Source: Oscillospiraceae bacterium
GTDB lineage: Bacteria; Bacillota; Clostridia; Saccharofermentanales; Saccharofermentanaceae
DNA: 64,000 nt
Assembly: GCA_902780785.1 (NCBI GenBank)
Contig: CACZGS010000003.1
Span: 62,001 to 126,000 of the forward strand
Direction: 5' to 3'
Within the stretch, counting starts at the first letter, position 1; every line of letters starts with the position of its first letter. A model generated the notes under the pieces. It worked only from the letters and a program-made list of their open reading frames with translations, was not told the origin of the DNA and did not search any database. The position numbers were made by a program, and so were the translations under genes. This document shows, piece by piece, positions 1-8,968 of this stretch.

Positions 1-548
1 GCGGGCTTCTCCTCGAACTCTTCGATGACGTCGTCTTCCTTTGTATTGAGGATGCCGAATCTCGGAGCTTCATCCCACGGCACCTCATAAACCGCGATCG
101 TGGCATCCGCATTCTTTTCGATATGAGCCTTGAGCATTGCGGCGTAATCCATCTTGTAGATATGGTCACCCGAAAGAATAACTACATATTCAGGATCGTT
201 ATCGTCAATAAAACTCATATTCTGGTAAATAGCGTTTGCCGTACCCTTATACCAGTCAGAGCCCGAATTACTCTGGAAAGGCGGAAGGATATACGCACCG
301 GCGTTGTTTCTGTCGAGGTCCCACGGATGTCCGTTACCTACGTAAGTGTTAAGTGCCAGCGGCTGATACTGCGTAAGAACGCCTACGATCTCTATGCCTG
401 AGTTTACACAGTTAGAGAGCGGGAAATCGATTATCCTGTAACGGCTTCCGAAAGGAACTGCCGGTTTTGCGACAGTCTTGGTCAGAACACCAAGTCTGCT
501 TCCCTGTCCTCCTGCGAGTATCATCGCAACGACTTCAGTTCTTGCCAT
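1..548 (-). CDS. glgC: Glucose-1-phosphate adenylyltransferase (partial, 3' end outside the window)
   Basis: This enzyme makes ADP-glucose from glucose-1-phosphate and ATP, the committed step of bacterial glycogen synthesis in the cytosol. About 182 N-terminal residues are visible and the gene runs off base 1. The translation opens [20 protein letters not shown], the nucleotide-binding signature of sugar-phosphate nucleotidyltransferases, followed by [15 protein letters not shown], the W-Y-K-G-T-A-N-A-I segment and the [11 protein letters not shown] metal/substrate motif, all typical of GlgC rather than RmlA or GalU. The ATG at 548 is preceded by GGAGGT (557-562) at good spacing. It lies 24 bases downstream of glgB on the same strand, so the two probably share a transcript. 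The allosteric C-terminal domain cannot be examined here. Confidence 0.95.
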   Translation of the reverse strand, partial: MARTEVVAMILAGGQGSRLGVLTKTVAKPAVPFGSRYRIIDFPLSNCVNSGIEIVGVLTQYQPLALNTYVGNGHPWDLDRNNAGAYILPPFQSNSGSDWYKGTANAIYQNMSFIDDNDPEYVVILSGDHIYKMDYAAMLKAHIEKNADATIAVYEVPWDEAPRFGILNTKEDDVIEEFEEKP

Positions 549-572
549 AATGAACTACCTCCGTATATGAGC

Positions 573-2675
573 TTATTTTGTTTTCTTCGTTTTTGTGTCA
601 GCCTTCTTGGAAGCTGCAGGCTTCTTAGCCGCGGTCTTCTTTGCAGGCTTTGCTGCTTCTGTCTTCACTGCCTTCTTTGCAACTGTCTTTGTTGCTTTCT
701 TTGCAGCGGGTTTTGAAGCAGGCTTCTTTGCAGCGGGCTTCTTTGCAGGAGCTGCAGCTGTCTTCTTTGTCCTCTTCTTTGCAGGATCCTTGACCTTCAT
801 GAAGTAGATACCTGCCAAAGGAGGAAGGTTGATCCTTACCTTATAAGGCTTGCCGTTGAGCGGCTCGTCGATAGCTTCGAAACATCCGTTCATGTCAGTA
901 GCCGTAGGATATCCGGAACCGCCGTGGCACATATCGTCAGTATTGAAGACGATCTTGTATGTGCCGAGCTCGTAAACAGGCATCTCATAGCCTTCGAGAG
1001 GCTGCGGAACCATGTTGAGAGCGACATAGATATCGTTTCTCTTGGGATCCGGACAGGATCTCTTGTATACGAATACGTTGTTCTTCGTATCGTCTGCAGC
1101 GATCCATTCGAAGCCTGCCCAAGTGTGGTCGTCTTCCCACATCTGGGGGTTCTCAATGTAGAACTTATTGAGCTCGCTGTTGAAGTTCTGCAGCAGACGG
1201 TGTGACTCGTAATCTAGCAGGAACCACTCGAGCTGCTCATAGAAACGCCACTCGATGAACTGGCCGAACTCTGCGCCCATGAAGTTGAGCTTTCCGCCCG
1301 GATGGCTTATCTGGTACATCATCATCGTACGGAGTGATGCGAACTTTCTCCAGATATCGCCGGGCATCTTGTCGATCAGTGAATGCTTGCCGTGAACAAC
1401 TTCATCGTGAGACAGGCTCAGGATGTAATTCTCGGAGAATGCATACATCATCGAGAAGCAGAACTCATCGTGATGCCAAGCTCTTGCATAGGAATCAGTT
1501 GAGAAATAATCGAGTGTGTCATGCATCCAGCCCATGTTCCACTTATGGGTGAATCCAAGGCCGCCGAACTCAACGGGGTGAGATACCTTAGGCCATGCCG
1601 TGGACTCTTCAGCGATGAGCATTGCATGAGGATAGTTCTTGCGGATAGTGGAGTTAAGTCTCTTGAAAAAATCGATAGCTTCAAGGTTCTCGTTTCCGCC
1701 GAACCTGTTGGGAATATACTGCTGTCTTCCGTAGTCTCTGTAGAGCATTGAAGATACAGCGTCAACGCGGATACCGTCCAAGTGGTATTCATCGATCCAG
1801 TAAACCGCATTGGATACCAGGAACGAGATGACTTCGTTCTTGGAATAATCGAAAACATAAGTGCCCCATTCCCTGTGCTCGCCGATCCTGGGATCTGCGT
1901 ATTCATAGCAAGGTGTACCGTCAAATCTGACAAGGCCTTCCATGTTCTTCGGGAAGTGAGCCGGAACCCAGTCAAGAATGACTGCGATGCCGTTCTGGTG
2001 AAGGACATCCACCATGAACTTGAAGTCTGCAGGTGTTCCGAATCTTGAAGTAACGGCATAGTAGCCTGTTACCTGATAGCCCCAGGAATCATCCAGAGGG
2101 TGCTCTAAGATAGGCATGAGCTCTACATGTGTGTAGTGCATCTTCTTGCAGTAATCTGCAAGGTCTATAGCGAGTTCCCTGTAAGTGAAGAAGTTGCCGT
2201 CCGGATGTCTTCTCCATGATCCGAGATGGATCTCATAGATGTTGATCGGCTTAGGTGCCAGAGCGTCAGTACGGTTCTTGCAGAACTCATCATCGTTCCA
2301 GATATAATCATCCGGATCATAGATGATGGACGCATTATTAGGTCTGGTCTCGAAATGTCTTGCGAAGGGATCACCCTTCTCATATATCCTGTTGTCAGCA
2401 CCGATTACTCTGTACTTATAGCGGTCCCACTGCTGAGCATCAGGAACCTTCTGTTCCCAAATGCCGGTCTTTCCAAGCATAAACATCTGGCAGTCGTTGG
2501 GATCCCAGTCGTTGAAATCACCCATAACGCTGACCATACGTGCATTAGGAGCCCAAACGCGGAATATGAAGCCCTTCCCGTTCTCATCCTCATATGGATG
2601 AGCGCCGAGGAACTTATAGCTCATATAGTTCTCGCCCTTGTTAAATAAATAAGCGGCATCCATTGATGTAGCCAT
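573..2675 (-). CDS. glgB: 1,4-alpha-glucan branching enzyme with a histone-H1-like Lys/Ala C-terminal tail
   Basis: GlgB introduces alpha-1,6 branches into glycogen. Residues ~20-110 form the CBM48-type N-terminal domain, ~130-480 the GH13 barrel and ~520-630 the C-terminal beta domain. Catalytic motifs are visible: DGIRVD with nucleophile D305, AEES with the acid/base Glu (E356 or E357) and SHDE with D424. Residues 633-700 are a low-complexity tail of Lys, Ala, Pro and Thr (KKPAAKKPAS type) absent from ordinary GlgB proteins; the same kind of sequence sits on Ppk and on the 45.4 kb protein in this window. Start choice is unsettled: the GGAGG core (2677-2681) is only one base from the ATG at 2675 and 13 bases from an in-frame ATG at 2663 (MDAAYLF). 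It is followed by glgC in a likely operon. Confidence 0.95.
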   Translation of the reverse strand: MATSMDAAYLFNKGENYMSYKFLGAHPYEDENGKGFIFRVWAPNARMVSVMGDFNDWDPNDCQMFMLGKTGIWEQKVPDAQQWDRYKYRVIGADNRIYEKGDPFARHFETRPNNASIIYDPDDYIWNDDEFCKNRTDALAPKPINIYEIHLGSWRRHPDGNFFTYRELAIDLADYCKKMHYTHVELMPILEHPLDDSWGYQVTGYYAVTSRFGTPADFKFMVDVLHQNGIAVILDWVPAHFPKNMEGLVRFDGTPCYEYADPRIGEHREWGTYVFDYSKNEVISFLVSNAVYWIDEYHLDGIRVDAVSSMLYRDYGRQQYIPNRFGGNENLEAIDFFKRLNSTIRKNYPHAMLIAEESTAWPKVSHPVEFGGLGFTHKWNMGWMHDTLDYFSTDSYARAWHHDEFCFSMMYAFSENYILSLSHDEVVHGKHSLIDKMPGDIWRKFASLRTMMMYQISHPGGKLNFMGAEFGQFIEWRFYEQLEWFLLDYESHRLLQNFNSELNKFYIENPQMWEDDHTWAGFEWIAADDTKNNVFVYKRSCPDPKRNDIYVALNMVPQPLEGYEMPVYELGTYKIVFNTDDMCHGGSGYPTATDMNGCFEAIDEPLNGKPYKVRINLPPLAGIYFMKVKDPAKKRTKKTAAAPAKKPAAKKPASKPAAKKATKTVAKKAVKTEAAKPAKKTAAKKPAASKKADTKTKKTK

Positions 2676-2754
2676 TCCTCCCTGTTATGTATTTCCGGCG
2701 CCTCTGTAAAAAAAGCGCGTCAAAATCAAAGGGCACCTGCCCTAAATAACAGAT

Positions 2755-2783
2755 ATTATAAACTAAATTAGAGGAATTTCCAA
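2755..2783 (-). promoter_or_regulatory. Candidate sigma-A promoter of glgB-glgC
   Basis: On the minus strand TTGGAA (2783-2778) is followed after 17 bases by a perfect TATAAT (2760-2755). The predicted start near 2748 gives a leader of about 70 bases, which begins with a small dyad, AGGGC-AGGT-GCCCT (2743-2730). Confidence 0.6.
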
Positions 2784-2795
2784 CCGAAAATACAA

Positions 2796-2823
2796 AAAAC
2801 CGACAGAAATTTCCGTCGGTTTT
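2796..2823 (-). terminator. Intrinsic terminator downstream of the GGDEF gene
   Basis: A perfect 9-bp stem, AAAACCGAC/GTCGGTTTT, encloses a 10-base loop and is followed by a T-run on the minus strand. It closes the 2859-4778 gene and separates it from the glgB promoter. Confidence 0.75.
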
Positions 2824-2858
2824 GTGCAAAATTAACATAAACAGATTGTTTTTTCAGC

Positions 2859-4778
2859 TCAGATGCCCTTATGAAGTCTCTTCTCAGAGTACATCGCCTG
2901 ATCAGCCTCTTTGAGGCAGCGCTCAAATATGCTGTGAGCATCGGTCTCACCATCATCTTCAGGATACTCGATATGGACTCCGGAGCTTACTTCAACCTTG
3001 AACTCCTTGCCATCAAGCTTGACCTTCTGCTCGATGACGGATCTGACCTTTTCAATGAACGAGGCAGCCTTCTCTTCAGTGTAGTTTTTCGCGAGCACGA
3101 TAAACTCATCACCGCCTGCTCTCGCACAGACCTCATTGCCGTTGATAGATCTTGTCAGACCGTAAGCTATCGTCTTTATCGCATAGTCACCTTCGTTGTG
3201 GCCGTAGTTATCGTTGATGGTCTTAAGGCCGTCCATATCAAAGGCTATAACGGCAAGACCCGTCTTATTCCTTACGCATTCATCGTGGTATTCGCCGAAG
3301 AATTCCTCAAGGCCCCTTCTGTTGTAGATCTCCGTCAACATGTCCCTGTTATAAAGGAACTTGAGTCTGTCGACCGACAGCTCCAGGTCTCTCCGGATAC
3401 GTCTTGTCTCAAGGATAACTCCCAGATCAACGAACCATGCCTGAACGGCTTTCTGCTCACGGTAACCGATCTCCGGAGTTACGATCAAATAGCCCATGTA
3501 ATACTGGAGATGATGCAGCGCGAAAATGTAATACGGATTAGGGTCATCGAGCATATCCTTTGGAAGAATGTCCTTTTTCCTGAACGTCTGGACAGGAACC
3601 GGCTTATCGCCCCTGTAGCCTGTGACGATCGTCATCTCCTCATCAGTCTTTGTGAAATCTTCACCGACTATTCTCTGCTTATCCCAGCCCGGCGCAAGGC
3701 AGAGAAGCATATCCTTAAAGCCCGTATCAGTCTTTGCGTTATCGCTAATAGCCTGGAAACAATCTTCAAGGGTTTTCGCATCAGATACGGTCAGCATGAG
3801 ATTTGTCGTTGACTGGGCTATGCCGGTAGCAAAATCAAGCTTCTTGATATAAACGACTCTGAAATCGTCAATGTTATCAACAGTCTTGGCTTTGCACCTG
3901 CAGGACTGGTTACAGATGAGATCGCCTTCAACGGGAATAAGGTCAGGGAACTTCTCACCTTCGATCATCCTGAGCATGGTCTCTATCGCTTTGTAACCAT
4001 ACTGGTAGAACGGCTGTGTCGCAGTTGTAACCGTCGGGAATCCGCTTGTTGATTCAACGACAGCATCAAAGCCCGTAACGATAAGATCTTCAGGGACATT
4101 GATCCCCCTTGCCTTGCATGCATTGATAAGGCCTATCGCGGAATAGTCGTTGGCACAGACTACTGCATCAGGAAGCTTCTTGCCGTTTTTACGGCAGCCC
4201 TCAAGAATGAAGTCAAGCGCCGCATCACCGCAGTCAAACCAGAGATTGCTGTAATAGATCTTATCCTCATCAAAAGGAATGCCGTGACTCTCAAGTTCGG
4301 ATCTGTAGGCACCTATACGTTCAAATGTGAAATCATGCACTTTGTCACCCGCAACATGATAGATATCCTTGCAGCCGTGCTCTTCGATAACGTGCCTTAC
4401 CGTCTTCGCAAATGTTCTTGGTTCATCACAGCAGATGCTGATATGATCGCTGTCCTTGCCTCCGATATTGATCACCGGAATATCATATTCCAACAAAAGC
4501 TTGGACAAATGCTTTTTGATAATGTCGCTGAAATAAGTGCTGATCTTGATCACGCCGTCAAAATCATTAAGATCCGGAATATCAAAAGAAACGCAGTCTC
4601 CCTCATCATAATTAGAGAACTTACCGTAGTTGCGGCTGCTGTATGAATCTCCGAAGCTAGCAAAGAAGATCAGCTTTACACCATATTTCCTTGCAGCATC
4701 AATAAGGCCCTTCTGCATCTGCCCGGACATCTGCTCATAGACATGGGATGTAAATACAGCAATCTTTTTCATAACCAT
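2859..4778 (-). CDS. GGDEF protein with an N-terminal periplasmic-binding-protein-like (LacI-type) ligand domain
   Basis: The first ~280 residues resemble the sugar-binding domain of LacI/GalR regulators or type 1 periplasmic binding proteins (opening KKIAVFTSHVYEQMSGQMQKG, with later VVCANDYSAIGLI and VTGFDAV segments). A linker with Cys pairs (CNQSCRCKAK) and a GAF-like stretch follow, then a C-terminal GGDEF domain with an intact ARAGGDEF active loop. There is no signal peptide, membrane helix or helix-turn-helix, so it should be a cytosolic sensor making cyclic di-GMP (or a related dinucleotide) in response to a small ligand. The inhibitory RxxD site is not present at the usual place (RSIN is found). 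No convincing Shine-Dalgarno precedes the first ATG (4778) or the second (4772). Confidence 0.85.
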   Translation of the reverse strand: MVMKKIAVFTSHVYEQMSGQMQKGLIDAARKYGVKLIFFASFGDSYSSRNYGKFSNYDEGDCVSFDIPDLNDFDGVIKISTYFSDIIKKHLSKLLLEYDIPVINIGGKDSDHISICCDEPRTFAKTVRHVIEEHGCKDIYHVAGDKVHDFTFERIGAYRSELESHGIPFDEDKIYYSNLWFDCGDAALDFILEGCRKNGKKLPDAVVCANDYSAIGLINACKARGINVPEDLIVTGFDAVVESTSGFPTVTTATQPFYQYGYKAIETMLRMIEGEKFPDLIPVEGDLICNQSCRCKAKTVDNIDDFRVVYIKKLDFATGIAQSTTNLMLTVSDAKTLEDCFQAISDNAKTDTGFKDMLLCLAPGWDKQRIVGEDFTKTDEEMTIVTGYRGDKPVPVQTFRKKDILPKDMLDDPNPYYIFALHHLQYYMGYLIVTPEIGYREQKAVQAWFVDLGVILETRRIRRDLELSVDRLKFLYNRDMLTEIYNRRGLEEFFGEYHDECVRNKTGLAVIAFDMDGLKTINDNYGHNEGDYAIKTIAYGLTRSINGNEVCARAGGDEFIVLAKNYTEEKAASFIEKVRSVIEQKVKLDGKEFKVEVSSGVHIEYPEDDGETDAHSIFERCLKEADQAMYSEKRLHKGI

Positions 4779-4845
4779 TAAATACAGATCACGTTTCCGG
4801 CGAAAACTTACAACTTCATTCTATTTAATTAATGCTTGCTAATGG

Positions 4846-4874
4846 TTAACTGAATGTAAATTTAGTTTTATAAT
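4846..4874 (+). promoter_or_regulatory. Candidate promoter of the yfcE-like gene
   Basis: TTAACT (4846-4851), a 17-base spacer and a perfect TATAAT (4869-4874). The -35 is weak. The leader would be about 50 bases and ends in a normal AAAGAGG ribosome binding site. Confidence 0.4.
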
Positions 4875-4930
4875 TTTTGATTTCGCGCTGTGATATCCTA
4901 TTCGCAGATAATTAGAAAGAGGCTTATTCT

Positions 4931-5464
4931 ATGAAGTTTTTTGTAGCATCAGACATTCACGGAGATTCATATTGGGCAAAGCGCGTCATCGACGCATTTA
5001 TCGAAAGCAAGGCTGATAAGCTCGTTTTACTGGGAGACATCCTCTACCACGGCCCGAGGAACGACCTCCCTTCTCACTACGAACCCAAGAAGGTCATCGA
5101 GCTCTTCAACGCGATTGCTGATAAGATCATAGCCGTAAGAGGCAACTGCGATACGGAAGTCGACCAGATGGTCTTAAAATTCCCCATCATGGCAGATTAC
5201 ATCTATCTTGTCGACGAAGGACAGGTTTTCCTGGTAACACATGGTCATATCTATAACCCTTACGACAAACCGGAAGCAATGCCTGACGGTGGCACGCTCC
5301 TCATGGGACATACACATGTTGCCAAAGACATTATGTTCAAAGCAGAAGACGGCAAGACTTTCCGTTATATGAATCCCGGCTCCCCTTCCATTCCGAAGGA
5401 AGACACAAAGCCGTCTTACATCATCATCGAGAACGGCAAAGCTGAATTAGTAAGCTTCGGTTAA
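4931..5464 (+). CDS. yfcE: YfcE-type metallophosphodiesterase
   Basis: A 177-residue calcineurin-like phosphoesterase of the YfcE/MJ0936 family, a small cytosolic metal-dependent phosphodiesterase active on model substrates and of uncertain natural substrate. All metal ligands are visible: D8 and H10 (SDIHGD), D36 (LGDIL), N72 (GNCD), H104/H106 (THGH) and H127/H129 (GHTH). The length matches the family. AAAGAGG lies eight bases before the ATG. It stands alone between a divergent GGDEF gene and a convergent hydrolase gene three bases past its stop. Whether it acts on a cyclic dinucleotide is not shown. Confidence 0.85.
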   Translation: MKFFVASDIHGDSYWAKRVIDAFIESKADKLVLLGDILYHGPRNDLPSHYEPKKVIELFNAIADKIIAVRGNCDTEVDQMVLKFPIMADYIYLVDEGQVFLVTHGHIYNPYDKPEAMPDGGTLLMGHTHVAKDIMFKAEDGKTFRYMNPGSPSIPKEDTKPSYIIIENGKAELVSFG

Positions 5465-5467
5465 AGG

Positions 5468-6418
5468 TCAACCCAGATTATTCTTGATGAAAGATCTCAT
5501 CTCTGATGCGATCTCATTAGCCTTGAAATAATGCACATAGTGTCCGCACCCAAGCTCGATCACCTTTGCGTTTGACAGGTCAGCCGCATACTTATAGTGA
5601 TTGCCGATCCAGTCGCTGCCTTTTGTTTCTTTACCGTCGGAAATAAACATGATCATAGGAACATCGGGCTTGTCTTTGCTGTCTATTAATCTGACGGCAT
5701 CGAAAATAGCCTTGCCCTCATTCATTACATCCACATTCACCAGATTCCTTGACGCAATGGCACGGTAGAGATCCTTCTCTTCCTTGGTAAGGCTGTCCGG
5801 CAGAAAACTGTCAGAATAGTAGAGTCTTGCAAAGCCCATTTCCCTTGCTGCTGTAAAAAGGCCCTCAAGTTTTAAAGTTCCTTCGACATCAAAATTGTCA
5901 TATGTTCTCGGGAGCACATTATCAAGACCGACAATGGCTTCGACCTCATCAGGATAATCCTGGGCCCACATGATCGCTTCAAGTCCTGACATTGAATGCG
6001 GACAAAGGATGAACGGACCTTCAATGCCGGCCTTGCTGAGCACTTCCCTGTCCTGTCTTAAGATCGTGGTAAATGGCCTCTCAGTATCGACCACATCACT
6101 GAAACCATATCCGTACTTCTCGATAACAACGATCTTGTAATCGTCATTCAGAAGTGAATACAAAGGCTTGAAATCAATGATCGGCGCAGGTGTTCCGGAT
6201 CCTGACAGGAACAGCAATGTGTGCTTTCCTTCGCCTTCCGTGTATACGCACATATTATGTCCGTCAACCTCAATGAGCTGTCCGATCGGGTGTTCGAGCA
6301 GAGGCTTTTCCTTTTCGAGCATTATCCTGTGCCAGATAAATATGGCAACTACAGCAATGACAATTACTGCCAGCAGAACAAGGAGTATCTTCCCTATAAC
6401 CTTAAGAGCTTTTTTCAT
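5468..6418 (-). CDS. Membrane-anchored alpha/beta hydrolase
   Basis: A 316-residue serine hydrolase of the alpha/beta fold. Residues 7-28 form a single hydrophobic N-terminal helix after MKK, so the catalytic domain is probably tethered outside the membrane. The nucleophile elbow is PHSMSG with S142; the first glycine of the usual GxSxG motif is His. The oxyanion strand LFLSGSGTPAP and a late CGHYVHYF segment with the likely catalytic His are present. The substrate cannot be predicted; esterases, peptidases and haloperoxidase-like enzymes share this fold. The Shine-Dalgarno is weak (AGGA two bases before ATG). It lies just past the terminator of the vor operon and may be expressed by read-through. 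Confidence 0.75.
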   Translation of the reverse strand: MKKALKVIGKILLVLLAVIVIAVVAIFIWHRIMLEKEKPLLEHPIGQLIEVDGHNMCVYTEGEGKHTLLFLSGSGTPAPIIDFKPLYSLLNDDYKIVVIEKYGYGFSDVVDTERPFTTILRQDREVLSKAGIEGPFILCPHSMSGLEAIMWAQDYPDEVEAIVGLDNVLPRTYDNFDVEGTLKLEGLFTAAREMGFARLYYSDSFLPDSLTKEEKDLYRAIASRNLVNVDVMNEGKAIFDAVRLIDSKDKPDVPMIMFISDGKETKGSDWIGNHYKYAADLSNAKVIELGCGHYVHYFKANEIASEMRSFIKNNLG

Positions 6419-6438
6419 GATCCTATCCCAAATAAAAA

Positions 6439-6464
6439 TTCCTGCCCGATCTCTCAGGCAGGAA
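6439..6464 (-). terminator. Terminator of the 2-oxoacid oxidoreductase operon
   Basis: An 8-bp stem, TTCCTGCC/GGCAGGAA, is followed by TTTTTATTT on the minus strand, 35 bases past the gamma-subunit stop codon. Confidence 0.8.
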
Positions 6465-6498
6465 CATTATAACACTCAGATTCTTTAGAACAGGGCTA

Positions 6499-7038
6499 TT
6501 ACTTAGCGAATGCAGCGCCTCTGTCAAATGCTTCCATGTTGATCGGAATGAGGTTGTGCTTTCTCTCGGGAAGAATCTCATAAAGGGACTTCTCGAAGGA
6601 ATCTCTTGTGAAACAGCCTGTAGCTGTAGCCATACAACCGAGCATTGTGATAGGAGCGAACATCATCTTGCCCAATTCGGAAGCGATATCGGAAGCTTCC
6701 ATGGCGATAACCTTGATGTCTGTTCTTGTAGGTCTTGTCTTGATGAGGGAAGAATCGAGGATCATCAAAGCGCCGGGCTTTAACTGCTTCTCGAACTTCT
6801 CCATTGAAGGCTGGTTAAGGCAGATTACAACGTCTGCATCGTTAACAACGGGAGATCCGATAGGCTCGTCTGAGAATACTACGGAGCAGTTAGCTGTACC
6901 GCCACGCATCTCAGGTCCGTATGACGGGAACCAGGATACTTCCTTACCTTCATAAAGAGCAGCTTCTGCTGCCATCTTGCCTGCGGAGAGGATTCCCTGA
7001 CCGCCGAAGCCGGCAAAAATTACAGAGAAATCAATCAT
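6499..7038 (-). CDS. 2-oxoacid:ferredoxin oxidoreductase, gamma subunit
   Basis: A 179-residue gamma (domain III) subunit of a CoA-dependent 2-oxoacid:ferredoxin oxidoreductase. It opens with FSVIFAGFGGQGILSAG, the family's glycine-rich signature, followed by WFPSYGPEMRGGTANC, the characteristic Arg-Gly-Gly segment. It assembles with the beta and alpha subunits and the small ferredoxin encoded upstream. The start overlaps the beta-subunit stop by four bases, which implies translational coupling. It is the last gene of a four-gene operon closed by a strong terminator. Confidence 0.92.
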   Translation of the reverse strand: MIDFSVIFAGFGGQGILSAGKMAAEAALYEGKEVSWFPSYGPEMRGGTANCSVVFSDEPIGSPVVNDADVVICLNQPSMEKFEKQLKPGALMILDSSLIKTRPTRTDIKVIAMEASDIASELGKMMFAPITMLGCMATATGCFTRDSFEKSLYEILPERKHNLIPINMEAFDRGAAFAK

Positions 7039-7859
7039 TTCTTCACCTCCCCAACATTAACGCAGTTGTTGTTAGTTGCAGGAATAGCGCCGGAAACATA
7101 CTTGCCGTCAGCATCGAATGTGATATCAGCGCCCTTGTAGCATCCGAGAGGATACTGCTTTTCCATGTTCTCCTTAAGCCATTCCATAGCTGCGAGAGGC
7201 TCCTTACCCCAGTTTGTAGGGCATGTGGAGAGAACTTCTACGAGAGAGAAACCGAGCTTGTTCTTCTGAACGTTGAATGCCTTCTGGATAGCTCTCTTAG
7301 CGTTCTGGATGTTCTTGAAGTCCGTAACGCAAACACGCTCAATGTAAGCTGCGCCTGCGAGATTGGATAAGAACTCGGAAACGTTGATAGGATAACCCTG
7401 ATATGAAGGATCACGGCCCCAAGGTGATGTTGTTGTAACCTGGCCTACGAGTGTTGTAGGAGCCATCTGACCTGATGTCATGCCGTAAACTGCGTTGTTT
7501 ACGAAGATTACAGTGATATTCTCGCTTCTTGCAGCAGCGTGAACGATCTCAGCTGTACCGATGGAAGCGAGGTCGCCGTCACCCTGATATGTGAAGACGA
7601 AGCTGTCCTTCAAGTTTCTCTTGATACCTGTAGCAACAGCAGGTGCTCTTCCGTGAGCTGCCTGAACCATGTCGCATGCGATATATTCATAAGAGTTGTA
7701 AGTACATCCTACGGATGCAACGCCTACAGCTGTCTCGAGTGCATCATTCGCAACAAGAGTCTCAGCTACGAGTCTGTGGATGATGCCGTGGCAGCAGCCG
7801 GGGCAATAATGGAAAGGCTTATCTGTAAGGCCTTTTGTGGGTTCGAAAACTACAGCCAT
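7035..7859 (-). CDS. 2-oxoacid:ferredoxin oxidoreductase, beta (thiamine pyrophosphate) subunit
   Basis: A 274-residue subunit carrying the catalytic cofactor. YQGDGDLASIGTAEIVHAA followed by NNAVYGMTSGQ is the thiamine pyrophosphate/Mg motif. CPGCCHG near the N-terminus is the conserved cysteine segment of this family. Together with the alpha subunit it decarboxylates a 2-oxoacid to an acyl-CoA and reduces ferredoxin, or runs in reverse. Its start and the stop of the alpha gene meet at base 7859. The four-gene delta-alpha-beta-gamma order fits 2-oxoisovalerate (Vor) enzymes and also 2-oxoglutarate (Kor) enzymes; sequence reading alone does not settle which. Confidence 0.92.
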   Translation of the reverse strand: MAVVFEPTKGLTDKPFHYCPGCCHGIIHRLVAETLVANDALETAVGVASVGCTYNSYEYIACDMVQAAHGRAPAVATGIKRNLKDSFVFTYQGDGDLASIGTAEIVHAAARSENITVIFVNNAVYGMTSGQMAPTTLVGQVTTTSPWGRDPSYQGYPINVSEFLSNLAGAAYIERVCVTDFKNIQNAKRAIQKAFNVQKNKLGFSLVEVLSTCPTNWGKEPLAAMEWLKENMEKQYPLGCYKGADITFDADGKYVSGAIPATNNNCVNVGEVKK

Positions 7860-8953
7860 CAGAAATTACCTCCTTCTGTGATCTTTCCCTCGTGGATCGC
7901 AACGATCTTGTCGAGGATTTCCTTCTGCATCGGGAGATTTCCTCCGAGTCTGCCGTGGAAATAAACGGGCTTCTTGCCGTTAGCGCCAAGTCTTACATCT
8001 TCGATCATCTGACCTGCGTTGAGCTCAACGTCGAGGAATGCCTTTACGCTGGGCATATCTGCTGCTTCAGCGATTGCCTTGTAAGGGAAAGGCCAGAGAG
8101 TGATAGGTCTGATCATGCCGACCTTGATACCGAGCTCACGAGCCTGACGGATAACGTTTCTGGAGATTCTGGAGCATGTGGAGAATGCTGTGATAACGAT
8201 CTCCGGATCATCATCCATGCAGATTGCTTCATAACGAACTTCGTTAGCTTCAACGATCTTGTACTTGTCCTGGAGCTCAAGATTCTTCTTCTCAAGGACA
8301 TCCGGATCGATGTAGATGGAAGTTACTGTGTGATGGAAGGAATCGCCCTTTCTGCCGCAAGCAGCCCAAGGCTTCTCAACCTTTTCGATGGGCTCCTCGT
8401 CACGGAAAGCAACAGGCTCCATCATCTGGCCCAAAGTACCGTCGCCTATGATCATGCAGGTCATTCTGTACTTGTCAGCGAGGTTGAATGCTTCAACAAC
8501 GAGCTCATAAAGCTCCTGAACGGAAGCAGGTGCGATAACGATGTTTCTGTAGTCACCGTGTCCGCCGCCCTTTGTAGCCTGGAAATAGTCGCCCTGTGCA
8601 GGCTGAATGCCGCCAAGACCCGGGCCGGCTCTTACGATATTGACTACAACTGCAGGAAGCTCAGCGCCTGCAATGTAAGAGATACCTTCCTGCTTGAGGG
8701 AAATTCCCGGAGAGGAAGATGATGTCATAACTCTGAAGCCTGCTGCTGCAGCGCCGTAAACCATGTTAATGGCTGCAAGCTCAGACTCAGCCTGAACGAA
8801 GTTACCGCCGACCTGAACCATCTTCTTAGCCATATAATGCATGACTTCAGTCTGAGGTGTGATCGGGTAACCGAAATAATTGCGGCAGCCAGCTCTGATA
8901 GCTGCCTCGGCAATTACTTCATTGCCTTTCATTAATACTCTTTTCTGTGCCAT
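7859..8953 (-). CDS. vorB: 2-oxoacid:ferredoxin oxidoreductase, alpha subunit (VorB-like)
   Basis: A 364-residue alpha subunit combining domains I and II. It opens MAQKRVLMKGNEVIAEAAIR and continues with GYPITPQTEVMHYMA, FVQAESELAAINMVYGAAAAG and SSSSPGISLKQEGISY, a series diagnostic of the VorB/KorA branch. The role is acyl-CoA-linked oxidation (or reductive synthesis) of branched-chain 2-oxoacids with ferredoxin. That fits an anaerobe fermenting or building branched-chain amino acids, and leuCDB and ilvE lie elsewhere in this window. The substrate assignment is inferred; 2-oxoglutarate is the main alternative. It is the second gene of the operon, 15 bases after the ferredoxin gene. Confidence 0.88.
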   Translation of the reverse strand: MAQKRVLMKGNEVIAEAAIRAGCRNYFGYPITPQTEVMHYMAKKMVQVGGNFVQAESELAAINMVYGAAAAGFRVMTSSSSPGISLKQEGISYIAGAELPAVVVNIVRAGPGLGGIQPAQGDYFQATKGGGHGDYRNIVIAPASVQELYELVVEAFNLADKYRMTCMIIGDGTLGQMMEPVAFRDEEPIEKVEKPWAACGRKGDSFHHTVTSIYIDPDVLEKKNLELQDKYKIVEANEVRYEAICMDDDPEIVITAFSTCSRISRNVIRQARELGIKVGMIRPITLWPFPYKAIAEAADMPSVKAFLDVELNAGQMIEDVRLGANGKKPVYFHGRLGGNLPMQKEILDKIVAIHEGKITEGGNF

Positions 8954-8968
8954 AAAACTCCCTCCCGA

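Noticed and set aside
2730..2743. AGGGC-AGGT-GCCCT hairpin as a glgB attenuator
   Set aside because: The stem is only 5 bp and is followed by a mixed TTTGATTTTG, too weak to call a terminator; kept only as a 5'-end hairpin.
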